Below are positions 24,513 to 34,738 of a DNA stretch of 64,000 bases, in pieces (positions within the stretch are counted from its first letter, which is position 1; each line of letters starts with the position of its first letter). Made by a program: the position numbers and the translations under genes. The notes beneath the pieces are model-generated. The model was not told the origin of the DNA. It ran no database searches and saw nothing but the letters and a program-made list of their open reading frames with translations. Source of the DNA: Roseovarius mucosus DSM 17069 (GTDB lineage Bacteria; Pseudomonadota; Alphaproteobacteria; Rhodobacterales; Rhodobacteraceae). Location of the stretch: the NCBI RefSeq assembly GCF_000768555.3, contig NZ_KN293980.1, forward strand, positions 158,947 through 222,946. Reading direction: 5' to 3'.

Positions 24513-27429
24513 ATGAAGAGCAGAACCGGATTGGGCGCGCGCCTGTTGGCGGCGTTTCTCGTGATTGCCGGGCTGCCTGCGCTGGCGGGGTTTTTTGGCT
24601 GGTTCGAGCTGCGCGATGTGACGCGGGCGCAACAGCAGCTTTATGATAGGTCGATCCCGGTTCTGTCGGATATGCGGCGCTTTACCGAGGAAAGTTCGGC
24701 GATCATCACGGTGGCACCGGAACTGGCGGCGGTGGATGACGAGGCGGCGCGGCGCGACCGGGCGGCCTATCTGGGCGCGCGGGTGGCGGCGCTTTCGGAT
24801 CATCTGAGCCGGTTTCAGGCGGAGCATGGTGGCGGCAGCGGCGGCGAGTTGACCCGTGCCGTGGTGGCGATGGAGGCGGGGATTGCCGAGCTTGACCGGC
24901 TGGTCAAGCAACGCCTGTCACTGGTGCAGGCGCGGCGCGAAGGGCTGGACCGCGCGCTTGGGGCGACGCAGGCCTTGCTCAATATGGCCGATACATTGGT
25001 GGCCAATGCCGAGATGAGCACGGCGGCGGTGATCTCGAACCTCTATGACGACGAACCGGGGCAGGCGCAGCATCTGACGACGCTGGACAAGCTGATCGAG
25101 GTCGATCTCTTCGAGTTGGGGTTGATGTTCGAATTGCGTTCGCGCACGGCGGAAATCGGGCTCTTGTTCAACCGGATTGCCGGGCTGAGCGATGCGGGCG
25201 ATCTGGCCCCGATCCGCGCCACGCTGGGGGAGCGGACCGAGATTGTCGCGCGGCGCGTGGCGGCGATCCGCGATCCGGGGCGCGCGGCGCAGGCGCAGAC
25301 CCTGCTGGCCACGATCCTCACGCTGAGCGATCCGGCGGGGCCGGGGGGGCTGTTGGGATTGACCGAGGGCATTCTGGGGGCTCGATGGCCGGATCGAGAG
25401 CGCGCAGGCGGCGCTGCGGGTGTCGGCGGACGGGTTGCATGTGGCGGTGACGGATCTGGCGAGCCGGGTGCAGGCGGAGGCGCAGCGCGCCGGGGCGGCC
25501 TCGCTCGAGGTGATCCGGGCGACGCGGTGGCGCAGCGCGGGTGCGGCGGGTGTCGCGCTCTTGCTGTCGCTGGCGGTGCTGTGGTTCTACGTGCGCGGCA
25601 ATATCTCGCGGCGGTTGGACAATCTGTCGGATATGATGACGCGGCTGGCGGCGGGGCAGCTTGATATGCGCGTGGCCCCGCGCGGCAGTGACGAGATTGC
25701 GGGCATGGAGCGCGCCGTCGAGGTGTTTCGCCAGCAGGCCATCGCCAACCGCAGTCTGGAGGAGGCGCGGCGGCGCAACGAGGAGGAACTGGCGCGGCAT
25801 CGCAATGCCTTGCAGGAGCTGGTGGCGGAAAAGACCGAGGCGTTGCGCGGCGAGGTCGAGGCGCATGCGGTGGCGCGGCAAAAGGCAGAGGCGGCGGATC
25901 GGGCGAAATCGGAATTCCTGGCCATGATGAGCCACGAGATACGCACGCCGATGAACGGGGTTCTGGGGATGCTGCGCAACCTGTCGGCAGAGGGGTTGGC
26001 GGAGGCGCAGTTGGAGCAATTGCGCGCGGCGCGCGCCTCGGGCGAGAGCCTGCTTACGATCCTCAACGACATCCTGAGCTATTCCAAGACGGAATTGAGC
26101 GGCGCGCATCTGGAGCGGGTGGTGTTTTCGGTGGCGGAGGTGATGCATGTAATCGTGACCCTGCTGGAGCCGGGCGCGCGGGAGAAGGGGATCGTGCTGT
26201 GCCTTGATCTGCCCGAGGATGCGCCTGCGGCGGTGATGGGCGACATGGCCAAGCTGCGGCAGATCCTGTTCAACCTTGTCTCGAACGCGGTCAAGTTCAC
26301 CGAAGAGGGCGAGGTGGTCTTGCGGCTGCGGGTGCGGTCCGCGGGGGCGGGACGGGTCACGCTGATCCTTGAGGTGAGCGATACCGGCAAGGGGATTTCG
26401 GCGCAGGCGCGGCAGCGTATTTTCGAGGCCTTCGAGCAGGAGGACGGGCTGACGGCGCGGCGCTATGGCGGCACCGGGCTTGGCCTTGCGATCTGTCGCA
26501 AGTTCGCGGAGGTGATGGGTGGCGCGCTGAGTGTCGAGAGCACGCCGCATGTGGGGTCGGTGTTTACCTTCATGGCGGATTTCGATCTGGCCGATCCGGC
26601 GCTCTTGGCCGAGAGCGTGCCGGAATGGGTGCCGGAGCGGGGGGGACGCAGTCTGCATGCGCTGATTGTCGAGGATCACAGCGTCAACCAGATGGTCGCG
26701 CGCAGCTATCTGGAGCGGATGGGGCATACGGCGGTCTGTGTGGGCAGCGCCGAGGAGGCGTTGGACCTGCTGACACGCGAGCGGTTCGATCTGGTGCTGA
26801 TGGATGTGAACCTGCCGGGCCTGTCAGGGACCGAGGCCACGCGGCGGCTGCGAGCGCGGCCCGAGGGGCGGGACCTGCCGGTGATCGGCATTTCCGCGCA
26901 TGTGCAGGAGGAAGAGGTGGCGGAGCAACTGGATGCGGGCATGGATTGTTTCGTGGCCAAGCCGGTATCGCCTGAGCGCCTGGCAGCAGCGATTGCGCAG
27001 GTGACGGGCGGGCAGCGGCGCGGCGTGTTCCTGTCGCCGCGGTCGGCCGCGCGGGTCACGGCGCGCGCGCGCGATGTGCTGGGCGGGATGCTGGCCGATC
27101 TGGGGCCGGAGCAGACGGTGGCGGCGATCCGGCTTTATCTTGATGGGCTGGCAGAAGAGGCGCAGGGGCTGGCGGCGGCGGTTGCGGCAGAGGATGCCGC
27201 GCGCGTGGCCAAGGTGGCGCACCGGATGAAGGGCGCGGCGGGCAATTTCAGCCTGCCGGGCCTGAGTGCGGTGTTGCGCGCGGTGGAAGAGGCGGCGCGT
27301 GCTGGCGACGCGGCGGCGATCCGGGCGAACATGGCCGATCTGCCGGGCGAGATTGCAGCGGCGCGGGCCACGCTGTTGCGGGCTGTGGAGGGGCTGATGC
27401 CTCAGTCCAAGGTGGCGGTGAACACGTAG
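24513..27429 (+). pseudogene. torS: TorS hybrid sensor histidine kinase, split by a 1-nt frameshift
   Basis: Two overlapping frames make one TorS when joined. The first frame (from ATG 24513) gives a membrane helix, the long periplasmic sensor region and reads sensibly to LTEGILG. The second resumes at LDGRIESAQAAL and contains a second membrane helix, HAMP, the HisKA box SHEIRTPMNGVLGM, the ATPase (NLVSNAVKFTEEG), a receiver domain (VLMDVNLPGLSG) and an HPt domain (VAHRMKGAAGNFS). A stop at 25360-25362 limits the shift to 25363-25381, where a G5 run (25376-25380) probably has one extra base. A sequencing error or a true mutation are both possible. The joined protein would have about 970 residues. 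Confidence 0.85.
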
Positions 27430-28103
27430 CCTTCGCCATGGGCGGTGGTGATGAGGCGCGGCGCGCCGGGGTCTTCTTCGAGCTTGGTGCGCAGGCGGCG
27501 GATGATCACATCGACCGTGCGGGCATCTGGATGCTCTTGGCGGTGGGTGATCATGGTCATCAAGCGCTCGCGGCTGAGCACCGCGCCGGGATGGCGCAAG
27601 AGTTCGGCCAGCACCTCGTATTCGGCGCGGGTGAGGCGGATGGGCTGGCCATCGGGGCCGGTCAACTGGCGCGTGGCAAAGGCAAAGGTGAAACCGTGAA
27701 AGCGCAGGGTCTGGCGCGAGAGGCGGCGCTGCACCTCTGTCCGGCGCAGGAGGTTCTTGATCCGCGCCAGCAATTCGCGGCGATTGAAGGGTTTGCAGAC
27801 GTAATCATCTGCCCCCAGTTCCAGCCCGACGATGCGGTCCACGTCGTCACTGAGGCTGGTGGTGAGAATGATGCCGATATCCGAGCGCGCGCGCTGTTCG
27901 CGGGTGATCTGAAGCCCGTCCTTGCCATCGAGCGTGATGTCCACGAGCAAGAGATCGGCGCGGTCGCTGTCGAGCATCGTCTCGGCGCGTTCGGCGCTGT
28001 CAAAGGCGGTGACGGTATAGCCATGGGACGTCAGATACTCCGCCAGCGTGGTGCGGGTGACGGGCTCATCCTCGATGATGACGATATGGGCGGGTCTGGC
28101 CAC
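27402..28103 (-). CDS. torR: TMAO response regulator TorR (OmpR/PhoB family)
   Basis: The GTG at 28103 gives 233 residues, close to E. coli TorR (230). The receiver domain (IVIIEDEPVTRTTLAEYL, phospho-acceptor in LLLVDITLDGKDGL, conserved lysine in VCKPFNRRELL) is followed by an OmpR-type winged helix (LTRAEYEVLAELLRHPG, ARTVDVIIRRLRTKLEE). A strong AGGAGG sits 22 bases upstream of that GTG, too far for normal spacing, while GAGAG is correctly placed; the start is therefore the least certain part. It overlaps the convergent torS by 28 bases and diverges from tmoX. Confidence 0.88.
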   Translation of the reverse strand: MARPAHIVIIEDEPVTRTTLAEYLTSHGYTVTAFDSAERAETMLDSDRADLLLVDITLDGKDGLQITREQRARSDIGIILTTSLSDDVDRIVGLELGADDYVCKPFNRRELLARIKNLLRRTEVQRRLSRQTLRFHGFTFAFATRQLTGPDGQPIRLTRAEYEVLAELLRHPGAVLSRERLMTMITHRQEHPDARTVDVIIRRLRTKLEEDPGAPRLITTAHGEGYVFTATLD

Positions 28104-28162
28104 CGTGGCACTCTCTGCGTGGTTTCCTCCTGTTAATATTTTTTCACAATTAAGTCCAGTTC

Positions 28163-28192
28163 GTTCATGCCGCCCCTCTGACGTGTTCATAT
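28163..28192. promoter_or_regulatory. tor-box-like direct repeats between torR and tmoX
   Basis: GTGTTCATAT at 28183-28192 differs from the E. coli TorR decamer CTGTTCATAT at one base. A second GTTCAT core lies at 28163-28168, 22 bases earlier on the same strand. Both are in the shared torR/tmoX promoter region, 71 to 100 bases before tmoX. This suggests TorR control of tmoXWV and possibly of torR itself. Binding has to be taken as inference. Confidence 0.55.
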
Positions 28193-28245
28193 CCGATCCG
28201 TAAGCTTCTCTCACCAAAGCCCGGGAAACGGGCGGGAACATGTAA

Positions 28246-29205
<960 letters not shown>

Positions 29206-29222
29206 TCGAGGCTTGAAATCTG

Positions 29223-29254
29223 CCCCGCCCGTGGTGCGCCACGGGTGGGGTTTT
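29223..29254 (+). terminator. intrinsic terminator/attenuator between tmoX and tmoW
   Basis: CCCCGCCCGTGG-TGCG-CCACGGGTGGGG is a 12-bp stem with one G-T pair, followed by TTTT. It sits 17 bases after the tmoX stop and 24 bases before the ATPase start, a position common for limiting read-through into transporter genes. Confidence 0.85.
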
Positions 29255-29278
29255 CCATAACAAACAAGGGGGTGTCGC

Positions 29279-30310
29279 GTGCCGGTGTCTGAACCCGTGA
29301 TCTCATGCCGCAATGTCTGGAAACTGTTTGGCCCTTCGCCCGAGGCGTATCTGAGGGGGCTGACGGGCGATCCGGGGTTCGAGGTGATCCGCCAAGCGGG
29401 CTATATCTCGGCGGTGCGCGATGTGTCGCTCGATATTGCGCGCGGCGAGATGCTGGTGATCATGGGCCTGTCCGGTTCGGGCAAATCGACGCTGGTGCGG
29501 TGTCTCTCGCGGTTGATCGAGATTACCGGCGGCACGGTGTCGGTCGAGGGGCAGGATATTGGCGCGCTGAGCGAGACGCAGTTGATCGAGTTGCGGCGCA
29601 ACAAGATGGGCATGGTGTTTCAGAGCTTTGGCCTGTTGCCGCATCGCACGGTGCTGGAAAATGTGGCCTTTCCGCTGGAAATGCGCGGTCAGGACCGGGC
29701 CACGCGGCGCAAAAGGGCGTTGGAGGTGATCGACCTTGTTGGCCTTGGCGGGCGTGAGGATTATTTCCCGCGCGAATTGTCGGGCGGCCAACAGCAGCGG
29801 GTAGGGATTGCCCGAAGCCTCGCCATTGAGCCGGATATCTGGTTTCTGGACGAGCCGTTTTCGGCGCTTGATCCGCTGATCCGGCGCGAGATGCAGGATG
29901 AGTTCCTGCGCCTGCAAGGGATGCTGGGCAAGACGATTGTCTTTATCACCCATGATTTCGACGAGGCGTTGCGGTTGGCGGATCGGATTGCCATCATGAA
30001 GGACGGCGCGGTCGAGCAATGCGACACGCCCGATCAGATCGTGCTGAACCCGGCCACGGATTATGTGCGCAAGTTCACCGAAGAGATCGAAAAGGCGCGG
30101 GTGGTACATGCGGCGGGCCTGGCGCGGCCCATCAACGGCGTGATGCCCGAGGGGCTGCCGGTGGCGGGCAAGAGCACGATCCGCGCGCTGGCGCGGCAGT
30201 TGATCGACGATCCGCGCGAGATGTTGCCGGTGGCCGATGAGGCGGGGCGCGTGACCGGTGTGCTGAGCCGCAAGGAGGCGCTCGATGTGCTGCTCGGGGG
30301 TCAGGCATGA
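29279..30310 (+). CDS. tmoW: ABC transporter ATP-binding protein, TmoW-like
   Basis: The 343-residue ATPase of the glycine betaine/quaternary amine importer family shows Walker A GLSGSGKST (63-71), signature LSGGQQQRVGIARS, Walker B IWFLDEPFSALD and the H-loop FITHDFDEA. After about residue 280 a CBS-like regulatory tail (STIRALARQL, LPVADEAGRVTGVLSRKEAL) is present, as in OpuA/ProV. Translation starts at GTG 29279 with AAGGGGG upstream. The stop overlaps the permease ATG by 4 bases. With its neighbours it forms a TMAO or related amine uptake system. Confidence 0.8.
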   Translation: MPVSEPVISCRNVWKLFGPSPEAYLRGLTGDPGFEVIRQAGYISAVRDVSLDIARGEMLVIMGLSGSGKSTLVRCLSRLIEITGGTVSVEGQDIGALSETQLIELRRNKMGMVFQSFGLLPHRTVLENVAFPLEMRGQDRATRRKRALEVIDLVGLGGREDYFPRELSGGQQQRVGIARSLAIEPDIWFLDEPFSALDPLIRREMQDEFLRLQGMLGKTIVFITHDFDEALRLADRIAIMKDGAVEQCDTPDQIVLNPATDYVRKFTEEIEKARVVHAAGLARPINGVMPEGLPVAGKSTIRALARQLIDDPREMLPVADEAGRVTGVLSRKEALDVLLGGQA

Positions 30311-32262
30311 GCGAGAGTGCCATTCCAAGTGCCCCCGCCACGCGGTTGCGGCTGAGCCCGGCGTGGATAGTTCTGTGTCTGGCGCTCTGTCTGATCCTTG
30401 CGCGGCCCTATTTGCCCGAGGGGTTGATGCGCCCGGCGGAGGGGCTGATCCTGCCCTTGGCGGATTGGATCAACGCGCTGTTTACATGGCTGCGCGACGA
30501 TCTGGGGTTGATCCATGTAACCCGCGCCTTTGCCGACGGGATCGAGTGGCTGCTCGATGTGACGGCGAATATTCTTTATGGCAAGAACCGCTGGCCCCGG
30601 ATTGGCCCGCTGCCATGGATCGTTGTGGCGCTGAGCGCGGGCTGTCTGGGCTATTGGCTGGGCGGGCTGCGATTGGCGCTGTTGGCGGGGGGCACCTTTG
30701 TGTGGATCGCGCTGATGGGGCAATGGAAATGGGCGATGGAGACCCTGTCGGTGATCGTCGTGGCCGCGCCGGTTTCGGTGCTGCTCGGTCTGGTGATGGG
30801 CGTGGCGACATGGCGCTGGCGCTGGGTCGAGGCGGTGATGAATCCGGTGCTCAACATCGCGCAATCGCTGCCGCATTTCGCCTATATGATCCCGGTCGTG
30901 GTGTTCATCGGGGTGGGCCCCAAGGCGGGGGCGATTGTCACGATCATCTTCTCGGTGCCGCCGATGATCCGCATGACGCTACTCGGGCTGCGCAAGGTGC
31001 CGCCCGAGGTGATCGAGAGCGGCAAGATGTGTGGCAGCACGGCTTGGCAGTTGATGACACGGGTGCGTATTCCCACGGCGCGGACCGAGATTCTGGTGGG
31101 GGTCAATCAGGTCATCATGCAATGTCTGGCGATGGTGGTGCTGGCCAGTTTCATCGGAATGCCGGGGCTGGGGCAGAAGCTGTTGCAACTGTTGCAGGCG
31201 CTCAAGATCGGGCGCTCAATCGAGATTGGCATCACGATCGTTCTCTTGGCCGTGGCGCTGGATCGCTGTTCCAAGGCCTGGGTCGCGTTACAGCCCGTGC
31301 ATCACGAACCGGGGCTGGGATGGGTCGCGCGGCACCGGGTATTGAGCCTTTGGGCCGCGATGATGGTCGTGGGTTTTGCCCTTTCGGCGGTGGTGCCGTT
31401 CTTTGCCGAAGTCGGGCGGGATCAATCGCTGTCGGTGGCGGACCCGCTGGATGCGATGATGTCCTGGGTGATCGTGGCGCTTGATCCGGTCACACAATGG
31501 TTGCGGTGGTTCCTGATCACCTGGGTTCTCATTCCGGTGCGCGATACGCTCTTGTGGTTGCCCTATACGGCGGTGCTGGCGCTGGTGGCGGCGGCGGGAC
31601 TGGCGGTGGGCGGCTGGCGGTCGGCGCTGATCTGCGTGGGCTTTATCGGCTATATCGCGATCACCGGCTGGTGGGATCGGGCGATGATCACGATTTACAC
31701 CGTGTTGGTGGCGGTTGCGGTCGCGACGAGTTTCGGCTTTCCTCTGGGGATCTGGGCGGCGCGAACCGAGGCGCGGGCCAAGCGGGTCTTGCTGCTGTGT
31801 GACAGTCTCCAGACCTTTCCGAGTTTCATCTACCTCATTCCCGTGATCATGCTCTTTGGCGTCAATGACGTGGCGGTTGTGGGGGCGGTGGTGCTCTTTG
31901 CTGCTGTGCCGCTCATCCGGTATACGATCGAGGGGCTGCGGGGCGTGCCCGAGGCGCTGATCGAGGCGGCGGATATGTCGGGGGCGACGCGCGGTCAGAG
32001 CCTGTGGCATGTGCGCCTGCCGCTTGCCCTGCCCACCATCATGGTGGGGATCAATCAATCGCTGATGTTCTCGCTGTTCATGGTGATCATCGCGGCCTTT
32101 ATCGGCACGCAGGATCTGGGTCAGGAAATGCAGCGCGCGCTGAGTTCCACGGATGTGGGCAAGGGCCTTGTTCTGGGGTTTGCCGTGGCCTTTATCGGGC
32201 TGGCGGCGGATCATCTGATCAAGAAGATGGCCGAGGGTCGGCGTCGCGCGCTGGGTCTCTGA
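30307..32262 (+). CDS. tmoV: ABC transporter permease with two fused permease domains, TmoV-like
   Basis: At 651 residues the protein is about twice a ProW-type permease. Two permease modules are seen, each with an EAA-type loop: IESGKMCGSTAWQLMTRVRI around residues 237-256 and IEAADMSGATRGQSLWHVRL around 552-571, each followed by P-T-A-x-x-x-I-x-V-G-x-N-Q. Such a fused permease would form the whole membrane channel alone, as in the choline/TMAO group of marine Roseobacters. It completes the tmoXWV-like operon. Confidence 0.8.
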   Translation: MSESAIPSAPATRLRLSPAWIVLCLALCLILARPYLPEGLMRPAEGLILPLADWINALFTWLRDDLGLIHVTRAFADGIEWLLDVTANILYGKNRWPRIGPLPWIVVALSAGCLGYWLGGLRLALLAGGTFVWIALMGQWKWAMETLSVIVVAAPVSVLLGLVMGVATWRWRWVEAVMNPVLNIAQSLPHFAYMIPVVVFIGVGPKAGAIVTIIFSVPPMIRMTLLGLRKVPPEVIESGKMCGSTAWQLMTRVRIPTARTEILVGVNQVIMQCLAMVVLASFIGMPGLGQKLLQLLQALKIGRSIEIGITIVLLAVALDRCSKAWVALQPVHHEPGLGWVARHRVLSLWAAMMVVGFALSAVVPFFAEVGRDQSLSVADPLDAMMSWVIVALDPVTQWLRWFLITWVLIPVRDTLLWLPYTAVLALVAAAGLAVGGWRSALICVGFIGYIAITGWWDRAMITIYTVLVAVAVATSFGFPLGIWAARTEARAKRVLLLCDSLQTFPSFIYLIPVIMLFGVNDVAVVGAVVLFAAVPLIRYTIEGLRGVPEALIEAADMSGATRGQSLWHVRLPLALPTIMVGINQSLMFSLFMVIIAAFIGTQDLGQEMQRALSSTDVGKGLVLGFAVAFIGLAADHLIKKMAEGRRRALGL

Positions 32263-32437
32263 CCGGGCGGGCGGCAGGAGCGCGCGCAAAGCGGTCAAGG
32301 CGCGCGCGGCGGGGCTTGACCTTGGGGCGCACAGCAGAAACAACCTGCGCAGAGTCGGATTCCCCGGGCCTTTGGGGGGTCCTGTCGCTATGCTTGGCGT
32401 GACCGCCCCTCTGCTGGTCTCCTGAAAGGAGAAGTCC

Positions 32438-34729
32438 ATGAAGTTCCACTTTCCCATTGTCATCATCGACGAAGATTTCCGGTCCGAAAACTCTTCGGGG
32501 CTGGGTATCCGGGCCATGGCCAAGGCCATGGAGGACGAGGGATTCGAGGTTCTGGGCGTCACGAGCTATGGGGATTTGTCGCAATTCGCGCAGCAGCAAT
32601 CGCGCGCCAGCGCCTTTGTCCTGTCGATTGACGACGAGGAGTTCAGCCCCGGCCCCGATATTGATCCGGTGATCACCAACCTGCGCAATTTCGTGCAGGA
32701 GGTGCGGCGCAAGAATGCCGATGTGCCGATCTATGTCTATGGCGAGACCAAGACGAGCCGCCACCTGCCCAATGACATCCTGCGCGAATTGCACGGCTTT
32801 ATTCATGCGTTCGAGGATACGCCGGAATTCGTCGCGCGTCATATCATCCGCGAGGCCAAGATCTATCTGGAGGGCATCCAGCCGCCGTTTTTCCGCGCCT
32901 TGCTGGATTACGCCGAGGACGGATCGTATTCGTGGCATTGCCCCGGTCATTCGGGGGGCGTGGCATTCCTCAAGAGCCCGATCGGCCAGATGTATCACCA
33001 GTTCTACGGCGAGAACATGCTGCGCGCCGATGTGTGCAATTCGGTCGAGGAACTGGGGCAGCTCTTGGATCACGACGGGGCGATTGGCGCGTCCGAGCGC
33101 AATGCCGCGCGGATTTTCAACGCCGATCACTGTTTTTTCGTGACCAACGGCACCAGCACGAGCAACAAGATGGTCTGGCATCACACCGTGGCCCCCGGTG
33201 ACGTGGTGGTCGTGGACCGCAATTGCCACAAGTCGATCCTGCACAGCATCATCATGACCGGGGCAGTTCCGGTGTTCCTGCGCCCCACGCGCAACAATTT
33301 CGGCATCATCGGGCCGATTCCGCGCGGCGAGTTCGAGATTGACGCGATCAAGGCCAAGATCCGCGCCAACCCGCTGTTGGCGGGGGTCGATCCCGATACC
33401 GTGAAGCCACGGATCATGACGCTGACGCAATCGACCTATGACGGGGTGCTCTACAACACCGAGGTGATCAAGGATGTGCTCGATGGGTATGTGGACAACC
33501 TGCATTTCGACGAGGCGTGGCTACCGCATGCCAGTTTCCATCCGTTCTACAGCAATTTTCACGCGATGGGCCGGTCGCGGGAACGGCCACTGAATTCGGT
33601 GACATATGTCACCCAGTCCATTCACAAGCTGCTCGCGGGGATCAGTCAGGCCAGTCATGTTCTGGTGCAGGACAGCCAGACCACCAAGCTGGATCGGCAC
33701 CTCTTTAACGAGGCCTATCTGATGCACACCAGCACCAGCCCGCAATACAGCATCATCGCGAGTTGCGATGTTGCTGCGGCCATGATGGAGCCGCCGGCGG
33801 GCACGGCGTTGGTCGAGGAGAGCATCGCCGAAGCGCTGGATTTCCGGCGGGCCATGCAAAAGGTCGATGCCGAGTTCGGCGAGGACGACTGGTGGTTCCA
33901 GGTCTGGGGACCGGATGTTGTGGAGGACGAGGGGATCGGTGCGGCCAAGGATTGGGTGCTCAAGCGCACCGATGCCCATGGCGTGCAGGCCTCGGATGGG
34001 GAAGAGTCGTGGCATGACTTCGGCGAGATGGCGCCGGGGTTCAACATGCTCGATCCGATCAAGGCCACGATCATCACCCCCGGCCTCAATCTAGACGGAC
34101 GGTTCGAGAAGTCGGGGATTCCCGCCTCGATCGTCACGAAATATCTGGCCGAGCATGGGGTCGTGGTTGAAAAGACCGGGCTTTACAGTTTTTTCATCAT
34201 GTTCACCATCGGCATCACCAAGGGCCGGTGGAACACGCTCTTGACCGCGCTGCAACAGTTCAAGGACGATTACGACAAGAACCAGCCGATGTGGCGCGCG
34301 ATGCCGGAGTTTTGCGCCAAGCAGCCGCGCTACGAGGGCATGGGGCTAAGGGATCTGTGCCAGCATGTGCATACGCTCTATGCGAAATACGATGTGGCGA
34401 TCCTGTCGACGGAAATGTACCTGAGCGACCTCACCCCGGCGATGACGCCGAGCGAGGCCTTTGCCCATATCGCGCGGCGCACCACGGAGCGGGTCGCCAT
34501 CGACGATCTGGAAGGGCGCGTGACCACCAGCCTCGTGACGCCCTATCCGCCGGGTATCCCGCTCTTGATCCCCGGTGAGGTGTTCAACAAGACCATCGTG
34601 CAATATCTGCGGTTCAACCGCGAATTCGCCCGCGAATGCCCCGGTTTCGAGACCGACATTCACGGGCTGGTGCAGGAGGTGGGCGAGGATGGCGTGACGC
34701 GCTATTTCGCGGATTGCGTGGCGGTCTGA
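32438..34729 (+). CDS. Orn/Lys/Arg decarboxylase family protein (PLP, AdiA-like size)
   Basis: The 763-residue protein has the inducible decarboxylase layout: an N-terminal receiver-like wing domain (about 1-130, FPIVIIDEDFRSE), a PLP aminotransferase-fold core with the Schiff-base lysine in TQSIHKLLAGISQASHVL (about K397), and a C-terminal domain. Length is closest to biodegradative arginine decarboxylase AdiA (about 755). It removes the carboxyl group from arginine, lysine or ornithine giving agmatine, cadaverine or putrescine; substrate cannot be decided by eye. AAAGGAG precedes the ATG. It lies 175 bases after tmoV and may be a separate transcription unit. The stop is 9 bases from the convergent glutamine-synthetase-like gene. 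Confidence 0.88.
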   Translation: MKFHFPIVIIDEDFRSENSSGLGIRAMAKAMEDEGFEVLGVTSYGDLSQFAQQQSRASAFVLSIDDEEFSPGPDIDPVITNLRNFVQEVRRKNADVPIYVYGETKTSRHLPNDILRELHGFIHAFEDTPEFVARHIIREAKIYLEGIQPPFFRALLDYAEDGSYSWHCPGHSGGVAFLKSPIGQMYHQFYGENMLRADVCNSVEELGQLLDHDGAIGASERNAARIFNADHCFFVTNGTSTSNKMVWHHTVAPGDVVVVDRNCHKSILHSIIMTGAVPVFLRPTRNNFGIIGPIPRGEFEIDAIKAKIRANPLLAGVDPDTVKPRIMTLTQSTYDGVLYNTEVIKDVLDGYVDNLHFDEAWLPHASFHPFYSNFHAMGRSRERPLNSVTYVTQSIHKLLAGISQASHVLVQDSQTTKLDRHLFNEAYLMHTSTSPQYSIIASCDVAAAMMEPPAGTALVEESIAEALDFRRAMQKVDAEFGEDDWWFQVWGPDVVEDEGIGAAKDWVLKRTDAHGVQASDGEESWHDFGEMAPGFNMLDPIKATIITPGLNLDGRFEKSGIPASIVTKYLAEHGVVVEKTGLYSFFIMFTIGITKGRWNTLLTALQQFKDDYDKNQPMWRAMPEFCAKQPRYEGMGLRDLCQHVHTLYAKYDVAILSTEMYLSDLTPAMTPSEAFAHIARRTTERVAIDDLEGRVTTSLVTPYPPGIPLLIPGEVFNKTIVQYLRFNREFARECPGFETDIHGLVQEVGEDGVTRYFADCVAV

Positions 34730-34738
34730 GCGCGGCCG

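Noticed and set aside
32263..32437. Possible hairpin-rich leader before the decarboxylase gene
   Set aside because: The GCGCGCGC/GCGCGCGC pairing is expected in such GC-rich sequence and no conserved riboswitch motif could be recognised.
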